DNA from: Paenibacillus camelliae
GTDB taxonomy: Bacteria > Bacillota > Bacilli > Paenibacillales > Paenibacillaceae
Assembly (NCBI RefSeq): GCF_023715345.1
Contig: NZ_JAMBNY010000009.1
Span: 111,317-175,316, forward strand
Length of the DNA stretch: 64,000 nt
Direction: 5' to 3'
The translations under genes and the position numbers were made by a program. Positions 44,601-53,419 of the stretch are shown piece by piece. The stretch's first letter is position 1. Every line of letters starts with the position of its first letter. The notes under the pieces were generated by a model. That model was not told where the DNA came from. It saw nothing but the letters and a program-made list of their open reading frames with translations, and searched no databases.

Positions 44601-47600
44601 GTATTACCCGCTGCATCCGTTGCTCTCGTGGTAATGCCGTGCGGTCCATCCGACCATGCGCTGGATGGTATAAACGTCCAATCGCCGCTTCCATCTGCTG
44701 TGGTCGTTCCTTGTGAGTCGCCATCTCTGAACACTTCTACTACGCTGTCTGCTTCAGCCGTACCACTGATCGTTGGTGTCGCTTCAGCATTTACTGTTCC
44801 TTCAATTGGACTCGTAATGATCGGTGCGGTTGGTGCTGTAGCATCAACGACTAGCGTTACCTCTGTGGAGTCCGTACTTGTATTGCCCGCTGCATCTGTT
44901 GCTTTTGCAGTAATACTATACGTTCCATCCGACCATGCACTGGTTGGAGTAAACGTCCAATCACCGCTTCCATCTGCTGTGGTCGTCCCTTGTGAAGCAC
45001 CATCTTTAAACACTTCGACTGTGCTGTCTGCCTCAGCCGTACCACTAATCGTTGGTGTCGCATCAGTGCTTACTGCTCCATCACTTGGACTCGTAATGAT
45101 CGGCGCACTTGGTGCTATCGTATCAATGACTAGCATGACTACTGCAGATTCATCGCTTGTATTATGCGCTGCATCCGTTGCTCTCGTGGTAATGCTGTGC
45201 GGTCCATCCGACCATGCGCTGGACGGTATAAACGTCCAATCGCCGTTTTCGTCTGCGATTGTCGTTCCTTGTGAGACACCTTCTCTAAACACTTCGACAG
45301 TGCTGTCTCCTTCAGCCGTACCACTAATTGTTGGTATAGCTTCATTGCTTACTGTACCATCACTTGGACTCGTAATGCTTGGTGCACTTGGTGCTGTTGT
45401 ATCAATAACTAATGTTACTTCAGCAGATTCAACGCCTGTATTACCTGCTGCATCCGTTGCTTTAGCAGTAATGCTGTGTGTTCCATCCGGCCATGCACTG
45501 GTCGGTGTAAAGGTCCAATCACCGCTTCCATCTGCTGTGGTCGTCCCTTGTGAATCGCCGTCTCTGAACAGTTCCACTGTGCTGTCTTCTTCAGCCGTAC
45601 CTCTAATTGTTGGTGTTGCTTCATTACTCACTTTTCCATCGCTTGGACTCGTAATACTTGGCGCACTTGGTGCTGTTGTATCAATACTAATTGTAGTTGC
45701 CAATGATTCGGCGCTCGTATTACCTGCTGCATCCGTTGCTCTAGCAGTTATGCTGTGCGTTCCATCTGACCATGCACTGGTCGGTGTAAAGGTCCACTCG
45801 CCGCTTCCATCTGCAATTGTCGTCCCTTGTGAATCGCCATCTCTGAACACTTCCACTATGCTGTCTTCTTCAGCCGCACCACTGATCGTTGGTGTTGCAT
45901 CAATGGTTACCGTTCCATCACTTGGACTCGCAATGCTTGGCTCACTCGGTGCTATCGTATCAATGACTAGTATGACTGCTGCAGATTCGTCGCTTGTATT
46001 ACCCACTGCATCGGTTGCTCTAGCAGTTAAGCTGTGCGTTCCATCTGACCATGCACTGGTCGGTGTAAACGTCCAGTCGCCGCTTTCATCTGCGATTGTC
46101 GTTCCTTGTGAAGTGCCATCTCTGAACACTTCCACTATGCTATCTGCTTCGGCATTACCAATGATTGTTGGTGTCGTATCATTACTTACTGCTCCATCCG
46201 TAGGACTCGTAATGCTTGGTGCATTGGGAGCTGTTGCATCAATGACTAGTATGACTGCTGCAGATTCGTCGCTTGTATTGCCCGCTGCATCGATTGCTCT
46301 TACGGTAATACTGTGCGTTCCATCCGACCATGCGCTTGTCGGTGTGTAGCTCCAGTTCCCGCTTCCATCTGCTATTGTCGTTCCTTGTGAAGTACCTTCT
46401 CTGAACACTTCAACTGTACTGTCTGCTTCGGCAGTACCGCTGATCGTAGGTGTCGCAATTGCGCTTACCGTTCCATCACTTGGACTCGCAATGCTTGGCG
46501 CACTTGGTGCTGTCGTATCAATGATTAGCATGACTGCTGCAGCTTCAACGCTTGTATTGTCTGCCGCATCTGTTGCTTTTGCAGTAATGCTGTACGTTCC
46601 ATCCGACCATGCGCTTGTCGGTGTAAACGTCCAGTCGCCGCTCCCATCTGCTGTTGTCGTCCCTTGGGAGATACCATCGCTGAACACTTCTATCGTGCTG
46701 TCTGCTTCAGCCGTACCACTGATCGTTGGCGTCGCTTCTGCGATTACTGTTCCATCCATTGGACTTGTAATGATTGGCGCACTTGGTGCTATCGTATCAA
46801 TCGTTAGCACGACTGCTTCTGAATCGACGCTCGTATTACCTGCTGTATCCGTTGCTTTTACAGTAATACTGTACGTTCCATCCGGCCATGCGCTTGTCGG
46901 TGTAAACGTCCAATCGCCGCTTCCATCTGCTATTGTCGTCCCTTGTGACACGCCTTCTCTGAACACTTCCACTGTGCTGTCTGATTCAGCGGTACCGCTG
47001 ATTGTTGGCGTCGCTTCTAGACTTACTGTACCATCTATTGGACTGTCAATGATCGGTGCTGCCGGTGCAGTTGTGTCGATGATTACCGATATTGTTGCAG
47101 ATTCGTCGCTTGTATTGCCCACCGCATCGGTTGCTTTAGCGGTAATGCTATACGTTCCATCCGACCATGCGCTGGACGCTGTAAACGTCCAATCGCCGCG
47201 TTCATCTGCAGTTGTCGTCCCTTGTGAATCACCATCTCTAAATATTTCTATTAAACTGTCTTCTTCTGCTGTACCATTAATGCTTAACATCGCGTCCGAA
47301 GTTACTGCTCCATGTAATGGACTCGTAATGATTGGTGCGATTGGTGCTGTCGTATCAATTGTAATGGCTACTGCTGTAGAGCTATCACTAGTATTGCCTG
47401 CCGCATCAACTGCTTTAACCGTAACAGTATGCGTTCCATCCGACCAGTTGCTTAGAGGCGTATAGGTCCAATTTCCACTTCCATCTGCTACTGTCGATCC
47501 GTCTTCCGTGCCACCTCTATAAACAATCACTGTGCTGTCCGCTTCTGCTGTCCCACTAATCGTTGGCTTCGCATCAGCGCTTACTATAGCTGAGCTTGGA

Positions 47601-50212
47601 TTCGTGATGGTCGGTGCTTCCGGAATTGTTGCATCAATTGTCAGCAATATTGCTGCAGAGTCAACACTACTATTTCCTGCTGCATCAATTGCTCTAGCCA
47701 TAATACTATACGTTCCATCCGACCATGCGCTCGTCGGAGAATACGTCCAGTCCTCACTTCCATCTGTTGTTGCCGTGTCTAATAGCACACCATCACGATA
47801 AACCTCTACCGTGCTGCCTGCTTCAGCTCTTCCGCTAATGCTCACCATCGCATCGGAGCTTAGTGTCCCAGTCAGCGGGCTAGTAATGGTCGGTGCGTCT
47901 GGCGCTATCGTATCGATTGTTATGGCTACTTCTATCGAATCATCACTTATATTGCCTACCTTATCCGTTGCTTTAGCGGTTATTCTATATGCTCCATCTA
48001 GCCATTCATCTGCCGGTGTAAGGGACCAATTCCCTTCTCCATCCACTAAAGCTGTACCTTGTGAATCGCCTTCTCTAAACACCTCTACCGTGCTGTCCGG
48101 CTCTGCAGTACCGTTAATTTCTGGCTGTGTATTGGCTGTTATTGCACCATCAATAGGGCTTATAATGATCGGTGCACTTGGTGCTGTTGTATCAATCGTC
48201 ACTGTTACTGGCGCAGAGTCAACGCTTGTATTCCCTGCGGGATCTATTGTCATTACATAGATGGTATATGTCCCATCAGTCCAGTTGATTATATCTGTAA
48301 ACGACCAGTCTTCACTTACCTCTGCTCTTGTCGTTCCTAAAAGAACACCATCTCTATACACATGCACCATGCTGCCCGATTCAGCTGAACCACTAATCGT
48401 TGGTAATGCAGCTGAGATAACTGTACCATCACTTGGGCTAGTAATGATCGGCGCCTCAGGTGCTGTCGTATCAATGGTTATGGATACTGAAGCAGAGTTA
48501 ACGCTTGTATTCCCAGCGACATCCGTTGCATAGGCAGTTAAGTTATATGACCCTTCAGACCATTCAGTTGCCGATGTAAACGACCATACTCCGCTTCCTT
48601 CAGCTGTTGTCGTTCCTAGTGACTCACCATTCCTCATTACTGTTACTGTGCTGCTTGGTTCCGCTGTACCAATAATAGTTGGTGTTACGTCAGAGGTTGC
48701 CGTTCCTGCGCTCGGAGATGTAATGTTCGGTGAAGTCGGTGCTGTCGTGTCTATAGTTATGGATATCGCCGTAGAGCTCAGACTTGTATTGTTTGCAGCA
48801 TCCGTTGCGGTAGCTGTTATGCTATACATTCCGTCCATCAAACCAACAGATGGATTGAACCCCCAGTCTCCACCAGAAGTAGCTGTTACTGTACCTACTG
48901 AGGTACCATTTATGAATATTGTTACTGTACTGCTTGCTTCTGCTGAGCCGCTAATATATGGCTTGGTATTGGTTGTAATTGTACCATCAGCTGGAGTATT
49001 AATAACCGGTGCAGCAGGTCGGATATCATCGACCACACTAATCGCAAATCGACCCTCGAACGTAGCACCTGCTTCGTCAGTCGTTCGTATACGAACGGAA
49101 TACGTCCCAGGAGTTAGACTCTCGCTCGTACGAAGCAAATTACCGCTAATTTGAAATTTACTATTATCGTCATCACCTTCTCCGCTAACCAATGCATAAG
49201 TATGACTATCTCCTACATCTTGATCCGTCGTTGACAGCACCCCTACATCTGCACCACTTCCAGCACTTTCACCAATGGTCGTAGCGCTTAGTTGTAAATC
49301 TGTTGGTAGGCTATTCAACGTTTGTACGGCCAGCTTTGTAACTGTCAATTGTAAATTACCTAGTTCATCCTCTGCGACCACATATAAATCATAAGCGGTG
49401 TTTCCTATCAAGTCTGGTATGAGATAGTCCACATCGGTAGATGCAGTATCTACGTTAAAGCTTCCAGAAAGTGCTGGCTCACCAGTCTCTTGCTGTCCTG
49501 CCTTTACCTGTTCATTACTTGGAGCTTGAGACTCGCTAGCTACCAATACATAATAGACAGTACCTGGCTCATTCAACTGAGCCCTCAAGGTCGCACTATT
49601 TGAAGTAACATTAAATATATTAGGCGAGGCACCTGTAAAAACAGGTGGATCTTCATCAAGAGGCGCCCCATATTCGATGACAAGCTTAGGAGCATATTCA
49701 GGATGATCATTATTCGCAAAAAAGAATGATGAATCGTCTGAGGATAAAACGAAAGAAATGGTTCCACTTGGTGGCCCAATATTGCTCGGATCCATTAATA
49801 AAGGGCTAACATCTATACTGTACTTTGCATTCTCAGGGTAATACTCTATTGGACTGCCTAGAGACACGTTCACAGATGGACCTGTTAGCCCTGGTAGTAG
49901 TGGTGCTCCATTGGACCAGCTATTTTCAGCTACTGCCACATTCATTTGCTTCGCAATTCCACTTTCACCAGTCAACTGTAAATATGCCGAAGTTACGGAT
50001 CGATCAGTATCAATACCTGAAAATTTCAATGCAGATAAAAACTCTAACGTATCATCTTTACCTACGAGGATATTAGGACCAGCCCCATCAGTAATGTCAG
50101 TTGCGGGCAATGCAATTGTTTCAGACGCTATTACTGGTTTTGTTAATGATGAAGTAATAATAAAAAACAACAAAAAGCTAATTGTAAGGCTTAAAATAAC
50201 CTTAGTTTTCAT
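41636..50212 (-). CDS. giant SLH-anchored surface protein with 20 Ig-like repeats
   Basis: About 2,858 residues. Order: signal peptide; DNRLRE-like domain (about 30-185); fibronectin-like domain (about 190-300); cadherin-like domain (about 305-400); 20 consecutive Ig-like repeats of 93 residues, each from D-T/A-T-A-P to AGNTS...V-I; a DUF5011-type domain (SPVITLIGESSIRIVLGTNY); a carboxypeptidase-regulatory-like domain; a region seen in other SLH proteins; three SLH domains (GYADGTFAPN, GYPDGTFRPD, GYPDGTFRPN) that bind pyruvylated wall polymer; and the ending HWAYGDILEASVEH. A likely adhesin. The ATG at 50212 is preferred; the GTG at 50227 overlaps the SD AGGAGGTGA. Confidence 0.93.
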   Translation of the reverse strand: MKTKVILSLTISFLLFFIITSSLTKPVIASETIALPATDITDGAGPNILVGKDDTLEFLSALKFSGIDTDRSVTSAYLQLTGESGIAKQMNVAVAENSWSNGAPLLPGLTGPSVNVSLGSPIEYYPENAKYSIDVSPLLMDPSNIGPPSGTISFVLSSDDSSFFFANNDHPEYAPKLVIEYGAPLDEDPPVFTGASPNIFNVTSNSATLRAQLNEPGTVYYVLVASESQAPSNEQVKAGQQETGEPALSGSFNVDTASTDVDYLIPDLIGNTAYDLYVVAEDELGNLQLTVTKLAVQTLNSLPTDLQLSATTIGESAGSGADVGVLSTTDQDVGDSHTYALVSGEGDDDNSKFQISGNLLRTSESLTPGTYSVRIRTTDEAGATFEGRFAISVVDDIRPAAPVINTPADGTITTNTKPYISGSAEASSTVTIFINGTSVGTVTATSGGDWGFNPSVGLMDGMYSITATATDAANNTSLSSTAISITIDTTAPTSPNITSPSAGTATSDVTPTIIGTAEPSSTVTVMRNGESLGTTTAEGSGVWSFTSATEWSEGSYNLTAYATDVAGNTSVNSASVSITIDTTAPEAPIITSPSDGTVISAALPTISGSAESGSMVHVYRDGVLLGTTRAEVSEDWSFTDIINWTDGTYTIYVMTIDPAGNTSVDSAPVTVTIDTTAPSAPIIISPIDGAITANTQPEINGTAEPDSTVEVFREGDSQGTALVDGEGNWSLTPADEWLDGAYRITAKATDKVGNISDDSIEVAITIDTIAPDAPTITSPLTGTLSSDAMVSISGRAEAGSTVEVYRDGVLLDTATTDGSEDWTYSPTSAWSDGTYSIMARAIDAAGNSSVDSAAILLTIDATIPEAPTITNPSSAIVSADAKPTISGTAEADSTVIVYRGGTEDGSTVADGSGNWTYTPLSNWSDGTHTVTVKAVDAAGNTSDSSTAVAITIDTTAPIAPIITSPLHGAVTSDAMLSINGTAEEDSLIEIFRDGDSQGTTTADERGDWTFTASSAWSDGTYSITAKATDAVGNTSDESATISVIIDTTAPAAPIIDSPIDGTVSLEATPTISGTAESDSTVEVFREGVSQGTTIADGSGDWTFTPTSAWPDGTYSITVKATDTAGNTSVDSEAVVLTIDTIAPSAPIITSPMDGTVIAEATPTISGTAEADSTIEVFSDGISQGTTTADGSGDWTFTPTSAWSDGTYSITAKATDAADNTSVEAAAVMLIIDTTAPSAPSIASPSDGTVSAIATPTISGTAEADSTVEVFREGTSQGTTIADGSGNWSYTPTSAWSDGTHSITVRAIDAAGNTSDESAAVILVIDATAPNAPSITSPTDGAVSNDTTPTIIGNAEADSIVEVFRDGTSQGTTIADESGDWTFTPTSAWSDGTHSLTARATDAVGNTSDESAAVILVIDTIAPSEPSIASPSDGTVTIDATPTISGAAEEDSIVEVFRDGDSQGTTIADGSGEWTFTPTSAWSDGTHSITARATDAAGNTSAESLATTISIDTTAPSAPSITSPSDGKVSNEATPTIRGTAEEDSTVELFRDGDSQGTTTADGSGDWTFTPTSAWPDGTHSITAKATDAAGNTGVESAEVTLVIDTTAPSAPSITSPSDGTVSNEAIPTISGTAEGDSTVEVFREGVSQGTTIADENGDWTFIPSSAWSDGPHSITTRATDAAHNTSDESAVVMLVIDTIAPSAPIITSPSDGAVSTDATPTISGTAEADSTVEVFKDGASQGTTTADGSGDWTFTPTSAWSDGTYSITAKATDAAGNTSTDSTEVTLVVDATAPTAPIITSPIEGTVNAEATPTISGTAEADSVVEVFRDGDSQGTTTADGSGDWTFIPSSAWSDGPHGITTRATDAAGNTSAESVATTIIIDTIAPSAPSITSPSDEAVSTDATPTISGTAEADSTVEVFRDGTSQGTTVVDENGDWTYTPTSAWSDGTYSITAKATDAAGNTSDESAAVKLVIDATAPTAPIITSPSDGAVSTDATPTISGTAEANSTVEVFRDGDSQGTTIADGNGDWTFTLSSAWSDGAHSITARATDAAGNTSDESAAVTLVIDATAPIAPSITSPSDGTVSTEGTPIIIGTAEADSIVEVFRDGDSQGTTTADENGDWTFTVTGAWSDGTYSITAKATDAAGNTSDESAAVKLVIDATAAGAPSIVSPSDGNVSADTTPTISGTAEADSVVEVFRDGQSQGTTTADENGDWTFIPTIAWEEGTHSITATATDAAGNTSTDSTVITLVVDTTSPVITLIGESSIRIVLGTNYADEGATALDTRQGDLTSSIVITNNVDTDVIGEHTVTYYVEDEAGNAALAVERTVIVIPPAVTVAGSTGDRTIAVSDAIPGATLTLYDDKQAQVGEQGTADPDGMFVFQGVLPGQGYYVTQTVNGLTSDSSLPIDVSEPSIPTQPVPVTPENARKASIIFDGHSKDIVVQVDIVRVRNQAGKIEDMVVLNGNHAMDIVEEALTIENKLIHVLIDDIPNEPVDEVNLSIERDFIKKLATSGLSVNIVTDYAAITLSQQTLQQVEQQGKSLSFSIVPSRNESVRREIAKRIAASEQVNAITGGGDIKHVGTPVNINAITQAKATIPLLGIELPQDKTQLQQLLNSLAVYMESSEGAVNVQRGKLVYDVNGKPEGIEIDMSSFTTFAIFSFDAGNHTSYVSGYADGTFAPNRKVTRGELAAMLSRLLSDELKSNAPSTSYRDVAATHWSAQYLANVQQLGLMNGYPDGTFRPDQPVTRAEFANAVVRLLDGKRGEHAYTVNDIEGHWAYGSMRSMLEKGAMKGYPDGTFRPNAALTRAEAVSALNRMFERQPLKGLENPYSDVAMDHWAYGDILEASVEHSPSEH
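43452..49035 (-). repeat. 20 in-frame 279-bp tandem repeats
   Basis: Encodes the Ig-like repeats of the surface protein; about 5,580 bp equals 20 x 279. Repeats 8-20 (toward the C-terminus) are nearly identical, while repeats 1-6 have diverged. Long antisense frames appear because the repeat has no stop codon in one antisense phase. Confidence 0.9.
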
Positions 50213-50256
50213 ATACCTTAAGCTCACCTCCTAGAATTTAAGTATGATGCACAGAC

Positions 50257-50294
50257 GAAAGCCACCCTGCGTACCTATCGTGAGGGCGGCTTTC
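50257..50294 (-). terminator. hairpin after the tail-collar genes
   Basis: A 12-bp stem with one mismatch (GAAAGCCACCCT, 50257-50268, with 50283-50294), between the third collar gene and the surface protein gene. There is no T-run, so read-through is likely. Confidence 0.55.
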
Positions 50295-50299
50295 TATAG

Positions 50300-50830
50300 T
50301 TAACTTCTTGGTGGATAGATCCCTTCTAGTGCAATAATATAGGTTAATCCTACATATGGTTGCATGTTGTTATGTGGCTGACTAATACCCGCACTGCCAA
50401 CGGCTTGTTGACTCATAGCTGAATTAGGCGTGGAATCATAAGGCTTGTATGGGGATATCGCATTTTCACTTCCCCATATCGCATTCGTTGGATCAGCCGT
50501 AGCTGTCGTTGATGACGATACACTAGTCCCGTTAGGGATATGTGTATGGCTTGGAATCTGATTTACGGTTAGTGTCTCTGTCGCCTGTCCTATACTAGCT
50601 CCAAGCTGTCTAGGGGTAAGACCTGGACCGCTACCTTGTCCAATCGCTGCTCTCCCTTGTAAATTTGGTAAAGCAAATGTTGTTTTTCCATCACCGCCAT
50701 ATATATTTCCTAATATAGAAAAAAGTGCGGTGTTCTGTTGAATGTTTAATATCTTACCGTCACACCGTGCCCAGCCTCTCGGCGCAAAGTTTCCAGCAAA
50801 TAGTCTAATCTCTCCAATGAACGGTTCCAT
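50300..50830 (-). CDS. phage tail collar-domain protein (microcystin-dependent protein type), third copy
   Basis: 176 residues: MEPFIGEIRLFAGNFAPRGW at the N-terminus, then CDGKILNIQQNTALFSILGNIYGGDGKTTFALPNLQGRAAIGQG, the collar fold core, and the ending HNNMQPYVGLTYIIALEGIYP. No signal peptide. The true function of these cellular copies is unknown. ATG at 50830 with AGGAGGTG upstream; the longer frame overlaps the preceding gene. 10 bp after the second copy. Confidence 0.9.
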   Translation of the reverse strand: MEPFIGEIRLFAGNFAPRGWARCDGKILNIQQNTALFSILGNIYGGDGKTTFALPNLQGRAAIGQGSGPGLTPRQLGASIGQATETLTVNQIPSHTHIPNGTSVSSSTTATADPTNAIWGSENAISPYKPYDSTPNSAMSQQAVGSAGISQPHNNMQPYVGLTYIIALEGIYPPRS

Positions 50831-50840
50831 AATACACCTC

Positions 50841-51344
50841 CTATGGTCTTGACGGAAAAACGCCTTGTATTGCAATACAATATGTCAATGTTGTGTATGG
50901 CTGCATATTCGTATGGGGTTGACTTCCACCCGCGACACTAAGCGCTGAAGGATTCAACGAAGTGTTGACTGTAGCAGCATAAATGGGACGAGAATCAGGA
51001 GTTTTCCCCCATACGTTACCGGCAGGGCTAGGCAAGCTTGCTCCATTTGTACTTGCTTGAGCCTGATGACTATGCTGTGGCATTTCAGTGATTATTAACG
51101 TATGGTTCGTCTCACCACCCCTAGAACCCACTGGGTACTCATTATTCCAATCAATTGGAGTACTTCCTTGTAGATTAGGTAAGGCGAAGGTCGTTGTTCC
51201 ATTGCCACCATAGGCTGTACCTAAAATAGCATATAAAGCTGAATTTGAAGCTATTTGCAAAAGCTGACCATCACATGGAAGCCACCCTTTAGGGATTAAT
51301 CCAAAGGCAAACATTCTGATCTCACCTAAAAACGGTTCTGACAT
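50841..51344 (-). CDS. phage tail collar-domain protein, second copy
   Basis: 167 residues: SEPFLGEIRMFAFGLIPKGWLPCDGQ, YGGNGTTTFALPNLQG, and the ending HTNMQPYTTLTYCIAIQGVFP. Paralogue of the two neighbours. The ATG at 51344 is used because AGGAGG has seven bases of spacing to it; the ATG two codons earlier is only one base away from the SD. Confidence 0.9.
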   Translation of the reverse strand: MSEPFLGEIRMFAFGLIPKGWLPCDGQLLQIASNSALYAILGTAYGGNGTTTFALPNLQGSTPIDWNNEYPVGSRGGETNHTLIITEMPQHSHQAQASTNGASLPSPAGNVWGKTPDSRPIYAATVNTSLNPSALSVAGGSQPHTNMQPYTTLTYCIAIQGVFPSRP

Positions 51345-51428
51345 CCCCATTCCTCCTTTTTATAAAGTAATTTCATTCCTATTGAAACGAAATGATTCAT
51401 TATACTCACATCACAAGCTGTGTTCCTT

Positions 51429-51938
51429 TTACGACTGCGACGGAAAGATCCCTTGGAGTGCAATAATATAACTAACCGCTAAGCTAGGCATCATATTGTT
51501 ATGAGGTTGATTGCCTCCTACGCTCGAGAGCGAGTAAGGCGACATCGTTACATCTGGATTCGACGTCTGGTAATTCGTTATGCCTCCACTATAGCCCCAA
51601 ACTTGACCGGCAGGAGAGCTGCTTGTTGTAGCTGCGGAAGAGTTATTAGCATAAGCAGGATGAGTATGCATAGGCAACTGAGATTCAACCAGTGTTACTT
51701 GTTCTACCCCACCCATTTGTCCGAGTGGATAGTTTGTAGCCCGATGAATTGGAAGACGTCCTCTCAGATCCGGAAGATTATAATACGTTTGACCGTCCCC
51801 TCCATACGTTGTGCCGATAAGCGCGAACAATAATTGGTTTTCAGCAATGCTGACCCTAGAGCCGTCACAAAAAGCCCAGCCTGCTGGTGCAAAGCTACCA
51901 GAAAACATTCTTATTTCCCCTACGTACTGATCACTCAT
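51429..51938 (-). CDS. phage tail collar-domain protein, first copy
   Basis: 169 residues: SDQYVGEIRMFSGSFAPAGWAFCDGS, YGGDGQTYYNLPDLRGRLPIH, and the ending HNNMMPSLAVSYIIALQGIFP. First of three tandem paralogues; 17 bp after the GNAT gene and 84 bp before the second copy. AAAGGAG lies before the ATG. No phage structural genes are near, so this is not a prophage piece. Confidence 0.9.
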   Translation of the reverse strand: MSDQYVGEIRMFSGSFAPAGWAFCDGSRVSIAENQLLFALIGTTYGGDGQTYYNLPDLRGRLPIHRATNYPLGQMGGVEQVTLVESQLPMHTHPAYANNSSAATTSSSPAGQVWGYSGGITNYQTSNPDVTMSPYSLSSVGGNQPHNNMMPSLAVSYIIALQGIFPSQS

Positions 51939-51955
51939 AGATTAGCTCCTTTCAT

Positions 51956-52453
51956 TTAAATATAATTTGGTGGCAGCCACGTCATAGATGCATACAGATC
52001 CATATTATCCGTCGTATTCGTGGCACCAATATATGAAAACCCCAGCCGTTCATATAAACGACTAGCAGGATTTCCTTTCATCACATTAAGATTAATGGGC
52101 TTCCTAAGTTGAGTGGATTCTTGTTGAAGGCTTTGTAATAAGGAGGTCCCTATTCCTTGGTTACGAAATAACGGTAGGATCGAAATATCGATAAGGTGAA
52201 GATGAACGGGAGTATAGTCCACAATAAATTGTCCGATGGGGTTCTGATCGAGTATAACGACGGTTTGTTTCGCATTGGGAACTTGAGCTTTGTAAGAGGA
52301 TCGTTGTGCAAGCCACTGCATATGTAGAAATGATTGCTGTTGTTCAAGTGGCCATCCCCAGGATGCCACCTCTTCCTGTCTGTTAGAGGCATACAGCTCG
52401 TATAAAAAACTATCATCCTTAGGATCAGCAGGACGAAAATGAAAAGGCAACAT
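51956..52453 (-). CDS. GNAT-family N-acetyltransferase
   Basis: 165 residues of GNAT fold; acetyl-CoA motif LPLFRNQGIGTSLLQSL, and NPASRLYERLGFSYIGATNTTDNM near the end. Substrate unknown; being the first gene before the tail-collar trio, it could modify those proteins or an associated molecule (inference). SD AAAGGAGA. Promoter at 52493-52521. Confidence 0.88.
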   Translation of the reverse strand: MLPFHFRPADPKDDSFLYELYASNRQEEVASWGWPLEQQQSFLHMQWLAQRSSYKAQVPNAKQTVVILDQNPIGQFIVDYTPVHLHLIDISILPLFRNQGIGTSLLQSLQQESTQLRKPINLNVMKGNPASRLYERLGFSYIGATNTTDNMDLYASMTWLPPNYI

Positions 52454-52492
52454 TAAAAGTCTCCTTTAACTTTAATTTACATTTTCTTCTTT

Positions 52493-52521
52493 ATTCTAAC
52501 AGGAACATTTTTCGCTAACAA
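52493..52521 (-). promoter_or_regulatory. promoter of the GNAT/tail-collar operon
   Basis: On the minus strand TTGTTA (52521-52516), a 17-bp spacer and TAGAAT (52498-52493), about 40 bp before the GNAT start. Confidence 0.55.
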
Positions 52522-52716
52522 CCTATTTTTTTCAGCATCATTTCTACTGAACTACTTGATAGCAACAAATAGAGTCTATGAGTAAGTCGTCTCGTGAGTA
52601 ATATTTCTAATAGAGGGAAAGTGTTAACACAAATGGATGGCATTTTGTTAAGATAATTACTGAAGAGGAATTGCAATATTTATATGTCGTTAAGCAAAAC
52701 TTAGGAGGTTTATGTA

Positions 52717-53181
52717 ATGGATCAACAGCGAATGGATAACCTAAAGGCAATCGTTTACGAATTGAGTCATCAAGTTGATGAGCCAGTAGCTGCTAAGCTA
52801 GAGTTAGAGAGATGTCATCGCATCATCGAAAAACTGAGCTCCTTTGCTCCAGTTTGTGAAGTATGTGTTCAACAGCTCATTGAGTTGGAGAACCACTTCG
52901 TCCATCGCAGAGATCAGTTAGCGCAGCTCTCAAGTGCTGATGTTTCGGTCCATAAGCAGCTAATAGACTCGATTAAATCTCATTTAATGAAGCAGCATAA
53001 AATGGTGACAAGTGGACTTTATTTAAGTATTTATATGTCTCTTGGCACAAGTTTAGGTGTAGTTTTCGGACTTCTTGTTTTTGATAATATCGGTCTAGGA
53101 TTGCCGCTTGGGATTGGGGTTGGCGTAGCTATTGGAGCAGCCTTAGATGCGGATGCTAAGAAAAAAGATTTAGTTATATAG
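52717..53181 (+). CDS. helical protein with C-terminal membrane hairpin, unknown
   Basis: 154 residues: a helical soluble part (1-100) with four Cys or His pairs (CHRI, CEVCVQQ) and two hydrophobic segments at the end (LYLSIYMSLGTSLGVVFGLLVF and LPLGIGVGVAIGAAL). No family recognised. SD AGGAGG before the ATG. Stands alone between a divergent operon and a repeat array. Confidence 0.65.
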   Translation: MDQQRMDNLKAIVYELSHQVDEPVAAKLELERCHRIIEKLSSFAPVCEVCVQQLIELENHFVHRRDQLAQLSSADVSVHKQLIDSIKSHLMKQHKMVTSGLYLSIYMSLGTSLGVVFGLLVFDNIGLGLPLGIGVGVAIGAALDADAKKKDLVI

Positions 53182-53231
53182 CTCGGCTACCCAGCATTGC
53201 TGCATATTCTTATGTTGTAAATTCTCAACGT

Positions 53232-53412
53232 TAGAGCTCTGGTTCTGATTCTACTGCAGGGTTCTGGTTATAGTTCTAGCTGGTTATATTACAGGGTTTG
53301 GTTCTTCTGCGGAGTTTTGGTTCTACTACAGGGTTCTCGTTCTACTACAGGGTTCTCGTTCTACTACAGGATTCTCGTTCTTCTACAGGATTCTCGTTCT
53401 TCTGCGAAGTTC
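53232..53412. repeat. 19-bp tandem array
   Basis: The core (53301-53412) repeats GTTCTACTACAGGGTTCTC about six times with a period of 19 bp; a degenerate part extends to 53232. It fills the gap between two convergent genes and ends about 10 bp before the stop of the minus-strand gene. Confidence 0.8.
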
Positions 53413-53419
53413 TGTCCGC

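Noticed and set aside
43407..46349. 980-codon open frame on the plus strand
   Set aside because: It is antisense to the Ig-like repeats; a 279-bp unit without a stop in that phase automatically gives a long frame. No SD and no family resemblance. The same holds for the frames at 46491-47465 and 47532-49154.
50300..51938. Prophage remnant suggested by tail-collar domains
   Set aside because: No capsid, terminase, integrase or lysis genes are near; such triplets with a GNAT gene occur as chromosomal clusters.
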